A program made the translations under genes and the position numbers. A stretch of 64,000 nucleotides of DNA, from assembly GCF_007858185.1 (NCBI RefSeq), contig NZ_VFES01000006.1, positions 62,001 to 126,000 of the forward strand, in the 5' to 3' direction. Under the pieces are notes generated by a model, which saw nothing but the letters and a program-made list of their open reading frames with translations, was not told the DNA's origin and searched no databases. Below, one piece after another: positions 8,377 to 17,102 of the stretch. Each line of letters begins with the position of its first letter. Position 1 is the first letter of the stretch. Source of the stretch: Pseudomonas grimontii. Lineage in GTDB: Bacteria; Pseudomonadota; Gammaproteobacteria; Pseudomonadales; Pseudomonadaceae.

Positions 8377-9339
8377 TTAACGGGGTTGAAGTCCGTCGAT
8401 AAAACGCACCAGCCGGCTGCCCAACTCAGCGGCCAGAGGCAATTGTGGGGCATTGTAGGAGGCCAATTGTTGCTTTACGTCGTTGGGCACGATGCGCATC
8501 ACGTGGTTCATGCCTTCGATCACCGTCAGCTCGGCATCGGGCTTGGCCCTTTTAAGTTGCTGGGCGTCGCCGACACCTACCTGAATATCGTTGGTGCCCT
8601 GGATGATCAACGCCGGCATGCGCAGTTTCGCAAAGGCCGCTGAAGGGTCGACGCGAAACAGGCTGATCAGATAAGGCTGCACGCTGGGTCGGAAAATGCC
8701 CTCCAATGGTCCAGGCACATCGGCATCCACCTGGCCGGCCTTGAGGTGATCAAGGATTTCATTGCTGCGCAGCAGCAGGGCAGGGGGCAGGTGATCGGCC
8801 AGTTGCTGGCGGATTACCTGATCGACCGGGCGGGCGCTGCCGGACAGGGAGATCACCCCGGCCGGGTCGAGCTGTGGTGCGGCCAGTGCGGCCACCAGCG
8901 CGCCTTCGCTGTGGCCCAGCACGATCAGCGGGCCCATGCGTTTGTCGGCCTTGAGCAATTTGCCCCAGGCCACCGCATCGGCCACGTAGGCGTCGAGGGT
9001 CAGGTTGCGTTCGTCGGGCGTGGCGGCCAGGCTGGCGGCCACACCGCGCTTGTCGTAGCGCACGCTGGCGATGTTGTGCCGGGCCAGCACCCAGGCCAGG
9101 CGCTTGAGGCTGTCATTGCGTGCGCCGTCGGCGCTGTTGCCGTTGCGGTCGGTGGGGCCGGAGCCGGCGATGATCAACACCACGGGCACTGGTTTGTCGG
9201 ACTGGGGCAGCAACAGCGAACCGAACAGCTCGCCGCTGCCGGTGTCCAGGCTGATCGGGCGTTGCAGGACGACAGGGGAGGCGGCATGGGCCACGGCGGT
9301 AAACAGGGTCAGGGTAAACAGAAGAACTCGCAGCATCAT
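8377..9339 (-). CDS. Secreted alpha/beta hydrolase (serine hydrolase type)
   Basis: 320 residues with an N-terminal signal peptide (MMLRVLLFTLTLFTAVAHA, cleavage likely after AHA), so it is periplasmic. The alpha/beta-hydrolase core shows an oxyanion-hole segment VVLIIAGSGPTDRNG, the nucleophile elbow LGHSEGALVAAL, the acid region ALIIQGTNDIQVG and the terminal His in EGMNHVMR. Such proteins are annotated as serine aminopeptidase-like or dienelactone-hydrolase-like; the substrate is unknown. It is divergent from aroC. The start is either of two adjacent ATG codons (9339 or 9336); no strong ribosome-binding site is visible. Confidence 0.85.
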   Translation of the reverse strand: MMLRVLLFTLTLFTAVAHAASPVVLQRPISLDTGSGELFGSLLLPQSDKPVPVVLIIAGSGPTDRNGNSADGARNDSLKRLAWVLARHNIASVRYDKRGVAASLAATPDERNLTLDAYVADAVAWGKLLKADKRMGPLIVLGHSEGALVAALAAPQLDPAGVISLSGSARPVDQVIRQQLADHLPPALLLRSNEILDHLKAGQVDADVPGPLEGIFRPSVQPYLISLFRVDPSAAFAKLRMPALIIQGTNDIQVGVGDAQQLKRAKPDAELTVIEGMNHVMRIVPNDVKQQLASYNAPQLPLAAELGSRLVRFIDGLQPR

Positions 9340-9482
9340 CGCGCCATCATCAGGAGGGTGCCGGTTGGACCAAGGTCTACCGGTAAGGTTTCGAGGATGA
9401 ACTAGTCGGTTAGCCTGCGTATACTGGCCGCCTTAAGTTATTACGGTTGACTTGATTCAACTGATTTCACGGAGCGCCCTGC

Positions 9483-10574
9483 ATGTCCGGCAATACCTTC
9501 GGCAAGCTGTTCACTGTCACCACCGCGGGCGAAAGCCATGGCCCGGCGTTGGTCGCCATTGTCGACGGCTGCCCGCCTGGCCTCGAGCTGTCCCTGGAAG
9601 ACCTGCAGCGTGACCTCGACCGCCGCAAGCCCGGCACCAGCCGTCACACCACCCAGCGCCAGGAGCCCGACGAAGTCGAGATCCTCTCCGGGGTGTTCGA
9701 AGGTCGCACCACCGGGTGCGCCATCGGCCTGTTGATTCGTAACACCGACCAGAAGTCCAAGGACTACTCGGCGATCAAGGATCTGTTCCGCCCGGCCCAC
9801 GCCGACTACACCTACCACCACAAATACGGCGAACGCGACTACCGGGGCGGCGGCCGCAGCTCGGCCCGCGAGACCGCGATGCGCGTGGCGGCCGGGGCCA
9901 TCGCCAAGAAATACCTGGCGACCCAGGGCATCGTCATCCGTGGCTACATGAGCCAGTTGGGCCCGATCGAAATCCCGTTCAAGACCTGGGACAGCGTGGA
10001 AGATAACGCCTTTTTCTGCCCTGACCCCGACAAGGTCCCGGAGCTGGAAGCCTATATGGACCAGTTGCGCCGCGACCAGGATTCGGTCGGCGCCAAGATC
10101 ACCGTGGTGGCCGAAGGCGTCAAGCCGGGCCTGGGTGAGCCGATCTTCGACCGCCTTGACGCCGAACTGGCCCACGCGCTGATGAGCATCAATGCGGTGA
10201 AAGGCGTGGAAATCGGCGCCGGTTTCGCCTGCGTCTCCCAGCGCGGCACCGAGCACCGCGATGAACTGACGCCGGAAGGCTTCCTCAGCAACAACGCGGG
10301 CGGCATCCTCGGCGGTATTTCCTCCGGCCAGCCGATTGTTGCGCACCTGGCACTCAAGGCCACGTCGAGCATCACCACGCCGGGCCGTTCGATCGATGTG
10401 CACGGCAACCCGGTGGACGTGATCACCAAGGGCCGTCACGACCCCTGCGTGGGCATCCGTGCCACGCCGATTGCCGAAGCGATGATGGCTATCGTGTTGA
10501 TGGATCACTTGCTGCGCAATCGCGGGCAAAATGCCGATGTGCGCGTGAGTACCCCGGTGCTGGGCCAGCTGTGA
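9483..10574 (+). CDS. aroC: Chorismate synthase
   Basis: 363 residues, full length. It catalyses the last step of the shikimate pathway, 5-enolpyruvylshikimate-3-phosphate to chorismate, using reduced FMN. The family start [20 protein letters not shown], the block [22 protein letters not shown] sequence near residue 117, and the C-terminal [20 protein letters not shown] are diagnostic. A ribosome-binding site (ACGGAG) precedes the ATG, and a TATACT -10-like box lies at 9420-9425. The MFS and acireductone-dioxygenase-like genes follow without a terminator and are likely cotranscribed. Confidence 0.97.
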   Translation: MSGNTFGKLFTVTTAGESHGPALVAIVDGCPPGLELSLEDLQRDLDRRKPGTSRHTTQRQEPDEVEILSGVFEGRTTGCAIGLLIRNTDQKSKDYSAIKDLFRPAHADYTYHHKYGERDYRGGGRSSARETAMRVAAGAIAKKYLATQGIVIRGYMSQLGPIEIPFKTWDSVEDNAFFCPDPDKVPELEAYMDQLRRDQDSVGAKITVVAEGVKPGLGEPIFDRLDAELAHALMSINAVKGVEIGAGFACVSQRGTEHRDELTPEGFLSNNAGGILGGISSGQPIVAHLALKATSSITTPGRSIDVHGNPVDVITKGRHDPCVGIRATPIAEAMMAIVLMDHLLRNRGQNADVRVSTPVLGQL

Positions 10575-10584
10575 CGGCTCGGCG

Positions 10585-11745
10585 GTGACAGCCCTCCCAT
10601 ACTGGCGCCTCTCCAGCTTCTACCTGTTCTACTTCGCCCTGCTTGGGGCGACGGCGCCGTTCCTGGCGCTGTACTTCGATCACCTGGGGTTCTCCAGCGC
10701 GCGCATCGGCGAGCTGGTGGCCATTCCCATGCTGATGCGCTGCGTGGCCCCCAACCTGTGGGGCTGGCTGGGCGACTACACCGGCCGGCGCCTGGCCATC
10801 GTGCGCTTCGGCGCGGTGTGCACCCTGCTGAGTTTTTCGTTGATCTTCGTCAGCCATACCTACGCCTGGCTGGCCCTGGTAATGGCCCTGCATGCGTTCT
10901 TCTGGCACGCGGTGCTGCCGCAGTTTGAAGTGATCACCCTGGCTCATCTGCAAAACCAGACCTCGCGCTATAGCCAGGTACGCCTGTGGGGCTCCATCGG
11001 TTTTATCCTCACCGTGGTGATAATGGGTCGCCTGTTCGACTGGCTGAGCCTGGATATTTACCCGGTGGTGGTCGTGGTGATCATGGCTGGCATCATCGGT
11101 GCCAGCCTGTGGGTGCCGAATGCGCAGCCCGCCAGCCACGGCAATCGCCTGGCCGGTGACGGGTTCCTCAAACAACTGCGCAGTCCCGGCGTACTGGCGT
11201 TTTACGTCTGTGTGGCGCTGATGCAAATGAGCCATGGCCCGTATTACACCTTCCTGACCCTGCACCTGGAACACCTCGGCTACAGCCGTGGTTTGATCGG
11301 TATGCTGTGGGCCCTGGGAGTGGTGGCGGAAGTGCTGATGTTCCTGGGCATGAGCCGCATCCTCACGCGTTTTTCGGTACGCCGGGTGCTGCTGGCCAGT
11401 TTCCTGCTGGCGGCGCTGCGCTGGTTGCTGCTGGGTTCATTTGCCGAGCTCCTGTGGGTGCTGTTGCTGGCGCAGGTCATGCACGCTGCCACGTTCGGCA
11501 GCTTTCACGCGGCGGCGATTGCCTTTGTGCAGCGCAGCTTTGGTGATAAACAACAAGGCCAGGGCCAGGCGCTGTACGCTGCCTTGGCCGGCACCGGCGG
11601 TGCGCTGGGCGCGCTGTATTCCGGCTACAGCTGGAACCTGCTGGGGCCGACCTTCACCTTTAGTCTTGCCAGCGTCGCAGCCCTGGCCGCTGCCGTTATC
11701 ATCGGTTTTCGATTGCAAGAGCAGAACCAAGGAACCCCTCAATGA
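10585..11745 (+). CDS. MFS transporter
   Basis: 386 residues with about twelve hydrophobic segments, starting at a GTG 10 bp after aroC. The N-terminal MFS motif-A equivalent is NLWGWLGDYTGRRLAIV between helices 2 and 3. The layout resembles the 3-phenylpropionate/nucleoside-type MFS branch (FYLFYFALLGATAPFLALYF at helix 1). The substrate is not deducible. The stop overlaps the ATG of the next gene by 4 nt, so the two are translationally coupled. Confidence 0.87.
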   Translation: MTALPYWRLSSFYLFYFALLGATAPFLALYFDHLGFSSARIGELVAIPMLMRCVAPNLWGWLGDYTGRRLAIVRFGAVCTLLSFSLIFVSHTYAWLALVMALHAFFWHAVLPQFEVITLAHLQNQTSRYSQVRLWGSIGFILTVVIMGRLFDWLSLDIYPVVVVVIMAGIIGASLWVPNAQPASHGNRLAGDGFLKQLRSPGVLAFYVCVALMQMSHGPYYTFLTLHLEHLGYSRGLIGMLWALGVVAEVLMFLGMSRILTRFSVRRVLLASFLLAALRWLLLGSFAELLWVLLLAQVMHAATFGSFHAAAIAFVQRSFGDKQQGQGQALYAALAGTGGALGALYSGYSWNLLGPTFTFSLASVAALAAAVIIGFRLQEQNQGTPQ

Positions 11746-12272
11746 GTTATGTCGCCGTCTACCCCGTCGCTTCACCGGATACCCCGAACAAGGTCCTGAC
11801 CCATGTCGACGACATCGCCGCCACCCTGGCCGAGCATGGTGTGCGGTTCGAGCGCTGGCAGCCTGGGCTGATCGAGAGGGGCGCCAGCGACGTTGAAATG
11901 ATTGCCGCCTATCAGCCGCAGATCGATGCACTCGGCTACGGTGCGGTGGCGGTGTTGAGTGTCACGAGCGAGCACCCGCAGAAAGCCCAATTGCGTGCCC
12001 GGTTCCTCGATGAGCGCCGTTATAGCGAAGACGACGCGCGTTTTTTCATCGCCGGCCAAGGCCTGTTCTCGCTGCACATTGGCGACTATGTGTACGCTGT
12101 GCGTTGTGAGAAAAACGACCTGCTGGTGATTCCGGCTGGCATCGCGCACTGGTTTGATATGGGCGAGAACCCCCACCTGGTCATGCTGCACTTGTTCAAC
12201 ACCGTGCAGGGGTGTGTGCCGGCATTCACCGGCGACGATGTTGCCAGCCATTTCCCAGGGTTGGACGATTGA
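11742..12272 (+). CDS. Acireductone-dioxygenase-like cupin with altered metal site
   Basis: 176 residues that align along their length with acireductone dioxygenase (MtnD) of the methionine salvage pathway: PNKVLTHVDDIAATLAEHGV, HPQKAQLRARFLDE, GLFSLHIGDYVYAVRCEKND, AHWFDMGENPH and FTGDDVASHFP. In MtnD the metal ligands lie in an H-x-H-x3-E motif followed by a later His. Here that segment is DERRYSEDDARFF, so both His are replaced (Arg and Tyr) and the Glu is Asp; only the His of AHWFDMG remains. The protein is therefore probably not a normal acireductone dioxygenase. It is coupled to the MFS gene (ATGA overlap). No other mtn genes are nearby. Confidence 0.85.
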   Translation: MSYVAVYPVASPDTPNKVLTHVDDIAATLAEHGVRFERWQPGLIERGASDVEMIAAYQPQIDALGYGAVAVLSVTSEHPQKAQLRARFLDERRYSEDDARFFIAGQGLFSLHIGDYVYAVRCEKNDLLVIPAGIAHWFDMGENPHLVMLHLFNTVQGCVPAFTGDDVASHFPGLDD

Positions 12273-12481
12273 ACTCAGATAATTGAAATCTTCAACCCCG
12301 GCGAGTTGGAAGTTGTTGTGGGAAGAAGCTTAGTTACGCGTAGGGTTTAGCTGTTTATCCAGGACAGTGCGCACTGAAACCATTCGTTATGTAACTCTCT
12401 GCGGTGCCAGTGTTTGTACCGCCTGTCAATAGGAGAAATCCGAATGGTGGTAGGGCATCAGCCAATAAAAGGAGAGATGTA

Positions 12482-12751
12482 ATGAGTGGCCCAGAGGAGT
12501 CGTGTCCGCCGCCGTGTTTCGTACCCAATGCCGTCAGGAGACGCCTAAGCCTGTCCGGTAAGCCCTTGACCCCAGCGGAATTGGAGATCTTACGCTGGGC
12601 CTCGGAGGGCAAGACTGTCTGGGAAATCAGCCAGATTCGTGCCACGTCCGAAGCCACGGTCAAATTTCACCTGCGCAATATCTACGGCAAATTGGAAGTC
12701 ACTAACCGTGTGCAGGCGATGAATGAGGCGGCGCGCCAAGGGCTGTGGTGA
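12482..12751 (+). CDS. Stand-alone LuxR-type HTH regulator
   Basis: 89 residues from the ATG at 12482, with AGGAGA at proper spacing; the frame back to 12404 is unlikely to be used. Residues about 25-89 are a GerE/LuxR DNA-binding domain: LTPAELEILRWASEGKTVWE, then TSEATVKFHLRNIYGKL and NRVQAMNEAARQG. There is no receiver or autoinducer-binding domain, only about 20 residues with a Cys-Pro-rich stretch (CPPPCF) before the HTH. Small single-domain LuxR proteins act as accessory regulators in pseudomonads. The target is unknown; a strong terminator follows. Confidence 0.85.
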   Translation: MSGPEESCPPPCFVPNAVRRRLSLSGKPLTPAELEILRWASEGKTVWEISQIRATSEATVKFHLRNIYGKLEVTNRVQAMNEAARQGLW

Positions 12752-12762
12752 CACGCAGACAT

Positions 12763-12801
12763 AAAAAGGCCGCGACGCTGTTGAGCGCCGCGGCCTTTTT
12801 T
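12763..12801. terminator. Rho-independent terminator (bidirectional)
   Basis: AAAAAGGCCGCG ... CGCGGCCTTTTTT hairpin with a 14-nt loop between the convergent LuxR-type and DUF3509 genes. A-run and T-run on opposite sides allow it to work on both strands. Confidence 0.88.
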
Positions 12802-12812
12802 GCCTGCGGTAT

Positions 12813-13091
12813 TTACGCCGAGTGATAGGTCGGCAGGGCAAAGCGGTTCTGGCTTTGCAACATCGAAATTTGCGGCAGTTCACTGGCTTGTTCAGCCAGG
12901 TCGCGGCGAATCGCGCTGATCACCCAGGTCAATTGATCGGCGGTGTGCAACTGCTGGTAAGAGATCGAACGCTTGACCTGTTTGCCTTCACTGTTGCGCA
13001 GGGTCAACAGGATGCCGCCGTCAGGGCGTGGCTGAGTGGTGACGTCGTAGTTGGAGAATACTGAAGCGAATTTATCTTGGATCAGGCTCAT
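12813..13091 (-). CDS. DUF3509 family protein
   Basis: 92 residues from the ATG at 13091 (MSLIQDKFASVFSNYDVTTQ), preceded by CGGAGC; the frame continues upstream to 13244 without support. The sequence matches the Pseudomonas-specific DUF3509 family, including PDGGILLTLRNSEGK and the conserved WVISAIRRDLAE. These are small soluble proteins of unknown function, usually present as several paralogues per genome. It shares the bidirectional terminator with the LuxR-type gene. Confidence 0.85.
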   Translation of the reverse strand: MSLIQDKFASVFSNYDVTTQPRPDGGILLTLRNSEGKQVKRSISYQQLHTADQLTWVISAIRRDLAEQASELPQISMLQSQNRFALPTYHSA

Positions 13092-13487
13092 GTCTATCAG
13101 CTCCGTTGGCTCAAGTTGGCAAGCATGGAGTGATAGGTGCAGTGATTGTGCCAGCTCAGGATTTATATAAATACTCTTATAAATCAATGAGTTGAGAAAT
13201 TCGTAGATTTTCGGTTTCGTGCAATTTGCATGAATGGCCATCATGCATCCTGCATTTTGCGCTACTCAACGCAGTGGGATGGACGCCCCGATATCCCTAA
13301 AGACTGTTTTTGCTCAGCTAAATTCCTTTTTTGAGGGCATGCCGGTTGGGATACAAAACTTTTCAAATCCCGCGTGTACAGCCGAAGAACGGCTGACGTA
13401 TTTTCCTGCAATGCATTCGGCCTTCCGCTTACGGAGGTATCGGTGCTTTTGGATCAGACGAAGAATAAGAAAAAAGGACGTTCCTCC
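13092..13487. other. Intergenic region between divergent DUF3509 and acyl-CoA synthetase genes
   Basis: About 395 bp without a gene I can support. It is AT-rich near 13160-13210 (TTTATATAAATACTCTTATA) and has clustered TGCAT words at 13222-13255, which could belong to promoters for the two divergent genes. No hairpin terminator or known operator was recognised. Confidence 0.5.
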
Positions 13488-15314
13488 ATGAGCCACCCGC
13501 ACAACGACATGATTACCTGGGGCAAGCTGCTGAGTAAGGTGCCGGCCATCGTCCGCGCCTTGCCTCGCGTAGTGCGTGGCATGCGAGCCGCCAATGTCAC
13601 CGACCCCGCGCAGCCTTGCGGGTTGGGCTGGCACTTTGAGCAAGCCACCTTGCGCAACCCCGACGGCAATGCGTTGCTGTACGGCGACCAGGTGCTCAGC
13701 TACATCGACGCCAACCAGCGCGCCAACCGTATTGCCCATCACTTGCAAGCCCAAGGCATCGGCAAGGGTGACGTGGTGGCGCTGTTTATCGAAAATCGCC
13801 CCGAATTACTCTTGAACGTGCTGGCCGTGGCCAAGCTGGGGGGCATCTGCGCAATGCTCAATACCGCGCAAACCCAGGCGGCGCTGGTGCACAGCCTGAA
13901 CCTGGTGAGCCCGGTAGCCATTATTGTCGGTGCGGAATTGGTCGCCACCTATGACGCGGTGCGCGATCAGGTGGCCATCGCGGCTGATCGAACCTGGTTC
14001 GTTGCCGATCAGCCGTCCAGCGGAGTGCCGCAGGGTTATCTCGACCTGTTGGCGGCGAGCGCCGAATGCCCGGTGGACAACCCGGCCAGCACCGCGCAGA
14101 TCTTCTTCAACGATCCTTGCTTCTATATCTACACCTCCGGCACCACCGGCCTGCCCAAGGCCGGGATCATGAAACATGGCCGCTGGACCAAAACCGCCGT
14201 CAGCTTCGGCAGCATCGCGCTGGACATGGGCCCGGACGACGTCCTGTATTGCACCTTGCCGCTGTACCACGCCACCGGGCTCTGTGTGTGTTGGGGCTCG
14301 GCGATTGTAGGGGCGTCGGGCTTCGCCATTCGCCGCAAGTTCAGCGCCAGCCAGTTCTGGGACGATGCGCGCAGATTCAAGGCGACCACCCTCGGCTATG
14401 TCGGTGAATTGTGTCGTTACTTGCTCGACCAGCCACCCGGCGACCACGACCGCGATAACCGCGTGACCAAGATGGTCGGCAATGGCCTGCGTCCCGGCGT
14501 GTGGGCGCAGTTCAAGGCGCGTTATGGCGTGGAGCATATCTGCGAGCTGTACGCGGCCAGTGACGGCAATATCGGTTTTACCAACGTATTGAATTTCGAC
14601 AACACCATCGGCTTCTGCCTGCAGCACTGGGCACTGGTGGACTACGCCCATGACAACGGCGAGCCGCTGCGGGGCAGCAATGGCTTTATGCGCAAAGTCC
14701 CCACGGGCGGGCAGGGCCTGTTGCTGGCCAGGATCGATGAAAAATCGCCCTTCGACGGCTACACCGACCCGGAAAAGAATCGCAGGGTGGTACTCACCGA
14801 CGTGTTTGAAAAAGGTGACCGTTACTTCAATACCGGCGATTTGTTGCGCAGCATTGGCTTTGGTCATGCGCAGTTTGTGGATCGCCTCGGGGATACCTAC
14901 CGCTGGAAAGGTGAAAACGTCTCCACCACCGAGGTCGAAAACGTCCTGCTGCAACACCCGCAGATCGCCGAAGTGGTGGCCTATGGCGTCGAGATCGAAA
15001 ACACTAACGGCCGCGCGGGCATGGTCGCCATCACTCCGAGTGAATCCCTGGCTTCACTGGACATGCGCGAGTTGCTGCAATTCGCCCACGGCCAGTTGCC
15101 GCACTATGCGGTGCCGCTCTTCCTGCGGATCAAGGTCAAGATGGAAACCACCGGTACCTTTAAGTACCAGAAGGTCAAGCTCAAGGAAGAAGCCTTTGAC
15201 CCGGACAAAGCCGGCAACGACCCGGTGTATGCCTGGTTGCCGGGTTCGGACTGCTATGTGCCGGTCACCGGGCAACTGTTGGCGCAGATCCAAGGTGGCC
15301 AGTTCCGCTATTGA
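13488..15314 (+). CDS. Long-chain acyl-CoA synthetase (FATP-like)
   Basis: 608 residues from the ATG at 13488, preceded by AAAAAGGACG; the frame back to 13374 is probably not coding. ANL-family enzyme that activates fatty acids to acyl-AMP and then acyl-CoA. The P-loop motif is FYIYTSGTTGLPKAG, later blocks are LYAASDGNIGF, YFNTGDLLRSIGFGHAQFVDR and TYRWKGENVSTTEVE, and the C-terminal Lys region is TTGTFKYQKVKLKEEAFDP. The pattern is closest to the long-chain/very-long-chain FATP (SLC27-like) branch rather than FadD1/FadD2. It is a single gene with an ankyrin gene 96 bp downstream. Confidence 0.9.
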   Translation: MSHPHNDMITWGKLLSKVPAIVRALPRVVRGMRAANVTDPAQPCGLGWHFEQATLRNPDGNALLYGDQVLSYIDANQRANRIAHHLQAQGIGKGDVVALFIENRPELLLNVLAVAKLGGICAMLNTAQTQAALVHSLNLVSPVAIIVGAELVATYDAVRDQVAIAADRTWFVADQPSSGVPQGYLDLLAASAECPVDNPASTAQIFFNDPCFYIYTSGTTGLPKAGIMKHGRWTKTAVSFGSIALDMGPDDVLYCTLPLYHATGLCVCWGSAIVGASGFAIRRKFSASQFWDDARRFKATTLGYVGELCRYLLDQPPGDHDRDNRVTKMVGNGLRPGVWAQFKARYGVEHICELYAASDGNIGFTNVLNFDNTIGFCLQHWALVDYAHDNGEPLRGSNGFMRKVPTGGQGLLLARIDEKSPFDGYTDPEKNRRVVLTDVFEKGDRYFNTGDLLRSIGFGHAQFVDRLGDTYRWKGENVSTTEVENVLLQHPQIAEVVAYGVEIENTNGRAGMVAITPSESLASLDMRELLQFAHGQLPHYAVPLFLRIKVKMETTGTFKYQKVKLKEEAFDPDKAGNDPVYAWLPGSDCYVPVTGQLLAQIQGGQFRY

Positions 15315-15410
15315 TTCTGTCTATGGCCGCTTTTGGTAAAAAGGGCATGACAGGGGGGAACTCCCTCGCGACACTGGCGGCCTATAAAGCACCAGACAAG
15401 GAGCCCCCAC

Positions 15411-15926
15411 ATGTCAGACCAAGCCAAACAAATGACCGAAGACGAAGCCGCCGAATTTGCCGAGCAGGTCTTCGACGTGGCGCGCAAAGGCGACGCCGCC
15501 ATGCTCGCCGCGCTGCTGGCCAAAGGCTTGCCGGCCAACTTTCGCAACCACAACGGCGATACCTTGCTGATGCTTTCTGCCTACCACGGCCATGCCGAGG
15601 CGGTAAAAGTGCTGTTGGAGTTCAAGGCCGACCCGCTGATCGCCAATGACAAGAACCAACTGCCGATCGCCGGCGCCGCGTTCAAGGGCAACTTGCCCGT
15701 GGTCAAGGCGTTGATTGAAGGCGGCACGCCGATCGAGGCCGCTTCGTCCGACGGTCGTACCGCGCTGATGATGGCCGCCATGTTCAACCGTGTCGACATG
15801 GTCGACTACCTGCTCAGCCAAGGCGCCAACCCCAAGGCCACCGATGCTCAGGGCGCGACTGCGCTGGCGGCGGCGCAGACCATGGGGGCGAAGGACACGG
15901 CGGCGCAACTGGAGAAACTGGTGTAG
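15411..15926 (+). CDS. Ankyrin-repeat protein
   Basis: 171 residues with AAGGAGC before the ATG. It contains about four ankyrin repeats: DVARKGDAAMLAALLAKGLP, NGDTLLMLSAYHGHAEAVKV, NQLPIAGAAFKGNLPVVKAL and DGRTALMMAAMFNRVDMVDY. There is no signal peptide, so it is cytoplasmic. In pseudomonads similar short ankyrin proteins often sit near catalases or stress genes; here the next gene is an unrelated hypothetical. A protein-binding role is all that can be inferred. Confidence 0.9.
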   Translation: MSDQAKQMTEDEAAEFAEQVFDVARKGDAAMLAALLAKGLPANFRNHNGDTLLMLSAYHGHAEAVKVLLEFKADPLIANDKNQLPIAGAAFKGNLPVVKALIEGGTPIEAASSDGRTALMMAAMFNRVDMVDYLLSQGANPKATDAQGATALAAAQTMGAKDTAAQLEKLV

Positions 15927-15967
15927 GCTGTGCGCCCTCAAAAACCAGCCCGCTACAGGATCACCCC

Positions 15968-16498
15968 ATGAAAACCGCCCTCGTCGAACTTATCAGCAAA
16001 ATCAGCGCCGGGGTCATGGGCGAAGACGAGGTGGCGCGCATCGCCGAGGAAGCCGCCCAGGCCTACGCCGATCCGGCGGCATTCCTGACGGCCAACCCGG
16101 ACATCAACTACGACGACAGCTTTCCCATCCCGCTGGGGGAGTGGGTGGTGGTCGGCAGCCTGCCGGACACCGTGCTGTTCCAGGCCGATACCTATGGCGA
16201 CCTGTTTGCGCAGATCGTCGCGTCTTTCGGCCCTGGGGTTGCGTTCAACCTCAAGCCCAAGCAACTGGCCAAGACTGAAGACCTCACCGCGTTGAACCGT
16301 ATCCAGATCCAGATGAGTGCACTGAGCCCGGAAGACGGCGGCTATGTGCTGCTCAATTTCAGCCAGCCGCTGGATGACGAGATCCAGGCCGTGCTGGTGT
16401 TCGGTAATGACCTGCCGCGCGTGCTGGCGTTGTGCGCCGACGTCGGCATCAAGGCCGAGCCGTCCCTGGAAGCGCTGAAGGTCGCCGTGCACGTCTGA
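15968..16498 (+). CDS. Conserved hypothetical soluble protein
   Basis: 176 residues, AGGATC upstream of the ATG, no signal peptide or membrane helix. The N-terminal half is acidic and helical (GEDEVARIAEEAAQAYADPA) and is followed by a mixed segment with SFPIPLGEWVVVGSLPDTVL. I do not recognise the family. The gene follows the ankyrin gene by 41 bp in the same direction and may be cotranscribed with it. Confidence 0.75.
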   Translation: MKTALVELISKISAGVMGEDEVARIAEEAAQAYADPAAFLTANPDINYDDSFPIPLGEWVVVGSLPDTVLFQADTYGDLFAQIVASFGPGVAFNLKPKQLAKTEDLTALNRIQIQMSALSPEDGGYVLLNFSQPLDDEIQAVLVFGNDLPRVLALCADVGIKAEPSLEALKVAVHV

Positions 16499-16565
16499 AA
16501 TAAAACGGAACCCCGACCAGGGCTGGCTATCCTACAAGGGCATGCCCTCACTTAGGAGCGACACC

Positions 16566-16757
16566 ATGGGTTCCACTTTTAACAGCCTGATCGGGTTGAT
16601 CATCCTGGCGCTGGACATCTGGGCGATCATCAACGTGTTCAAAAGCGGCGCGAGCACGGGCGCCAAGGTCTTGTGGATTCTGTTGATCCTGTTGCTGCCG
16701 TTGCTGGGCCTGATCATCTGGGCCATCGCCGGGCCACGCGGTAACGTGCGGATCTGA
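16566..16757 (+). CDS. PLDc_N (phospholipase D nuclease N-terminal)-type small membrane protein
   Basis: 63 residues from the ATG at 16566, with TTAGGAGCG upstream; the earlier ATG at 16542 lacks one. Two transmembrane helices (SLIGLIILALDIWAIINVF and VLWILLILLLPLLGLIIWAI) are joined by SGASTGAKVL, and the end is AGPRGNVRI. This is the typical cardiolipin-synthase N-terminal membrane module found as a stand-alone protein. The function of stand-alone versions is unknown. Confidence 0.85.
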   Translation: MGSTFNSLIGLIILALDIWAIINVFKSGASTGAKVLWILLILLLPLLGLIIWAIAGPRGNVRI

Positions 16758-16771
16758 CCCCACACCCTCTT

Positions 16772-16862
16772 CGTAGCAGCTGCCGAGCCTTGGCGAGGCT
16801 GCGTGTGCGGTGTATCCGACACACCGCACACGCAGCCTCGCCAAGGCTCGGCAGCTGCTACG
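16772..16862. repeat. REPIN: 42-bp perfect inverted repeat
   Basis: Arms 16772-16813 and 16821-16862 are exact reverse complements over 42 bp, separated by ATCCGAC. The outer part (GTAGCAGCTGCCGAGCCTTG) is a REP-type core different in sequence from the GGGGGCTTGCCCCC type elsewhere in the window, so a second REP family is present. It lies between the PLDc_N gene and the LTA-synthase-like gene and could form a very stable hairpin in the transcript. Confidence 0.85.
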
Positions 16863-17102
16863 GTACTTGCTCATTTCTTCGCTGCATTTTGTGTGTCGAA
16901 ATATTCGCTGCACGAAATTTTCACATCTTATCCAAGACAATCCGCCGGCTATATCTCCTTGCCAAGGCCCTGCCTCAGGTGTTTTCAACGGCGGGGCAGC
17001 AGTGCTCGTTCAGTAATTAATAGCCTTGATGGCATTGATCGGGCACCATTCGCGCCACTGCAATACTTCGTCACTTAAACTTCCAATGGGTCCTGAAACG
17101 AC
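16863..17102. other. Upstream region of the LTA-synthase-like gene
   Basis: 240 bp without a supported gene, following the REPIN (gene-free stretch 16758-17102 in total). It has an AT-rich part around 16870-16960 that is a plausible promoter region for the gene at 17103. No specific operator was recognised. Confidence 0.4.

Noticed and set aside
9441..10529. 362-codon minus-strand frame opposite aroC
   Set aside because: aroC is unmistakable on the plus strand; the minus frame has typical antisense composition.
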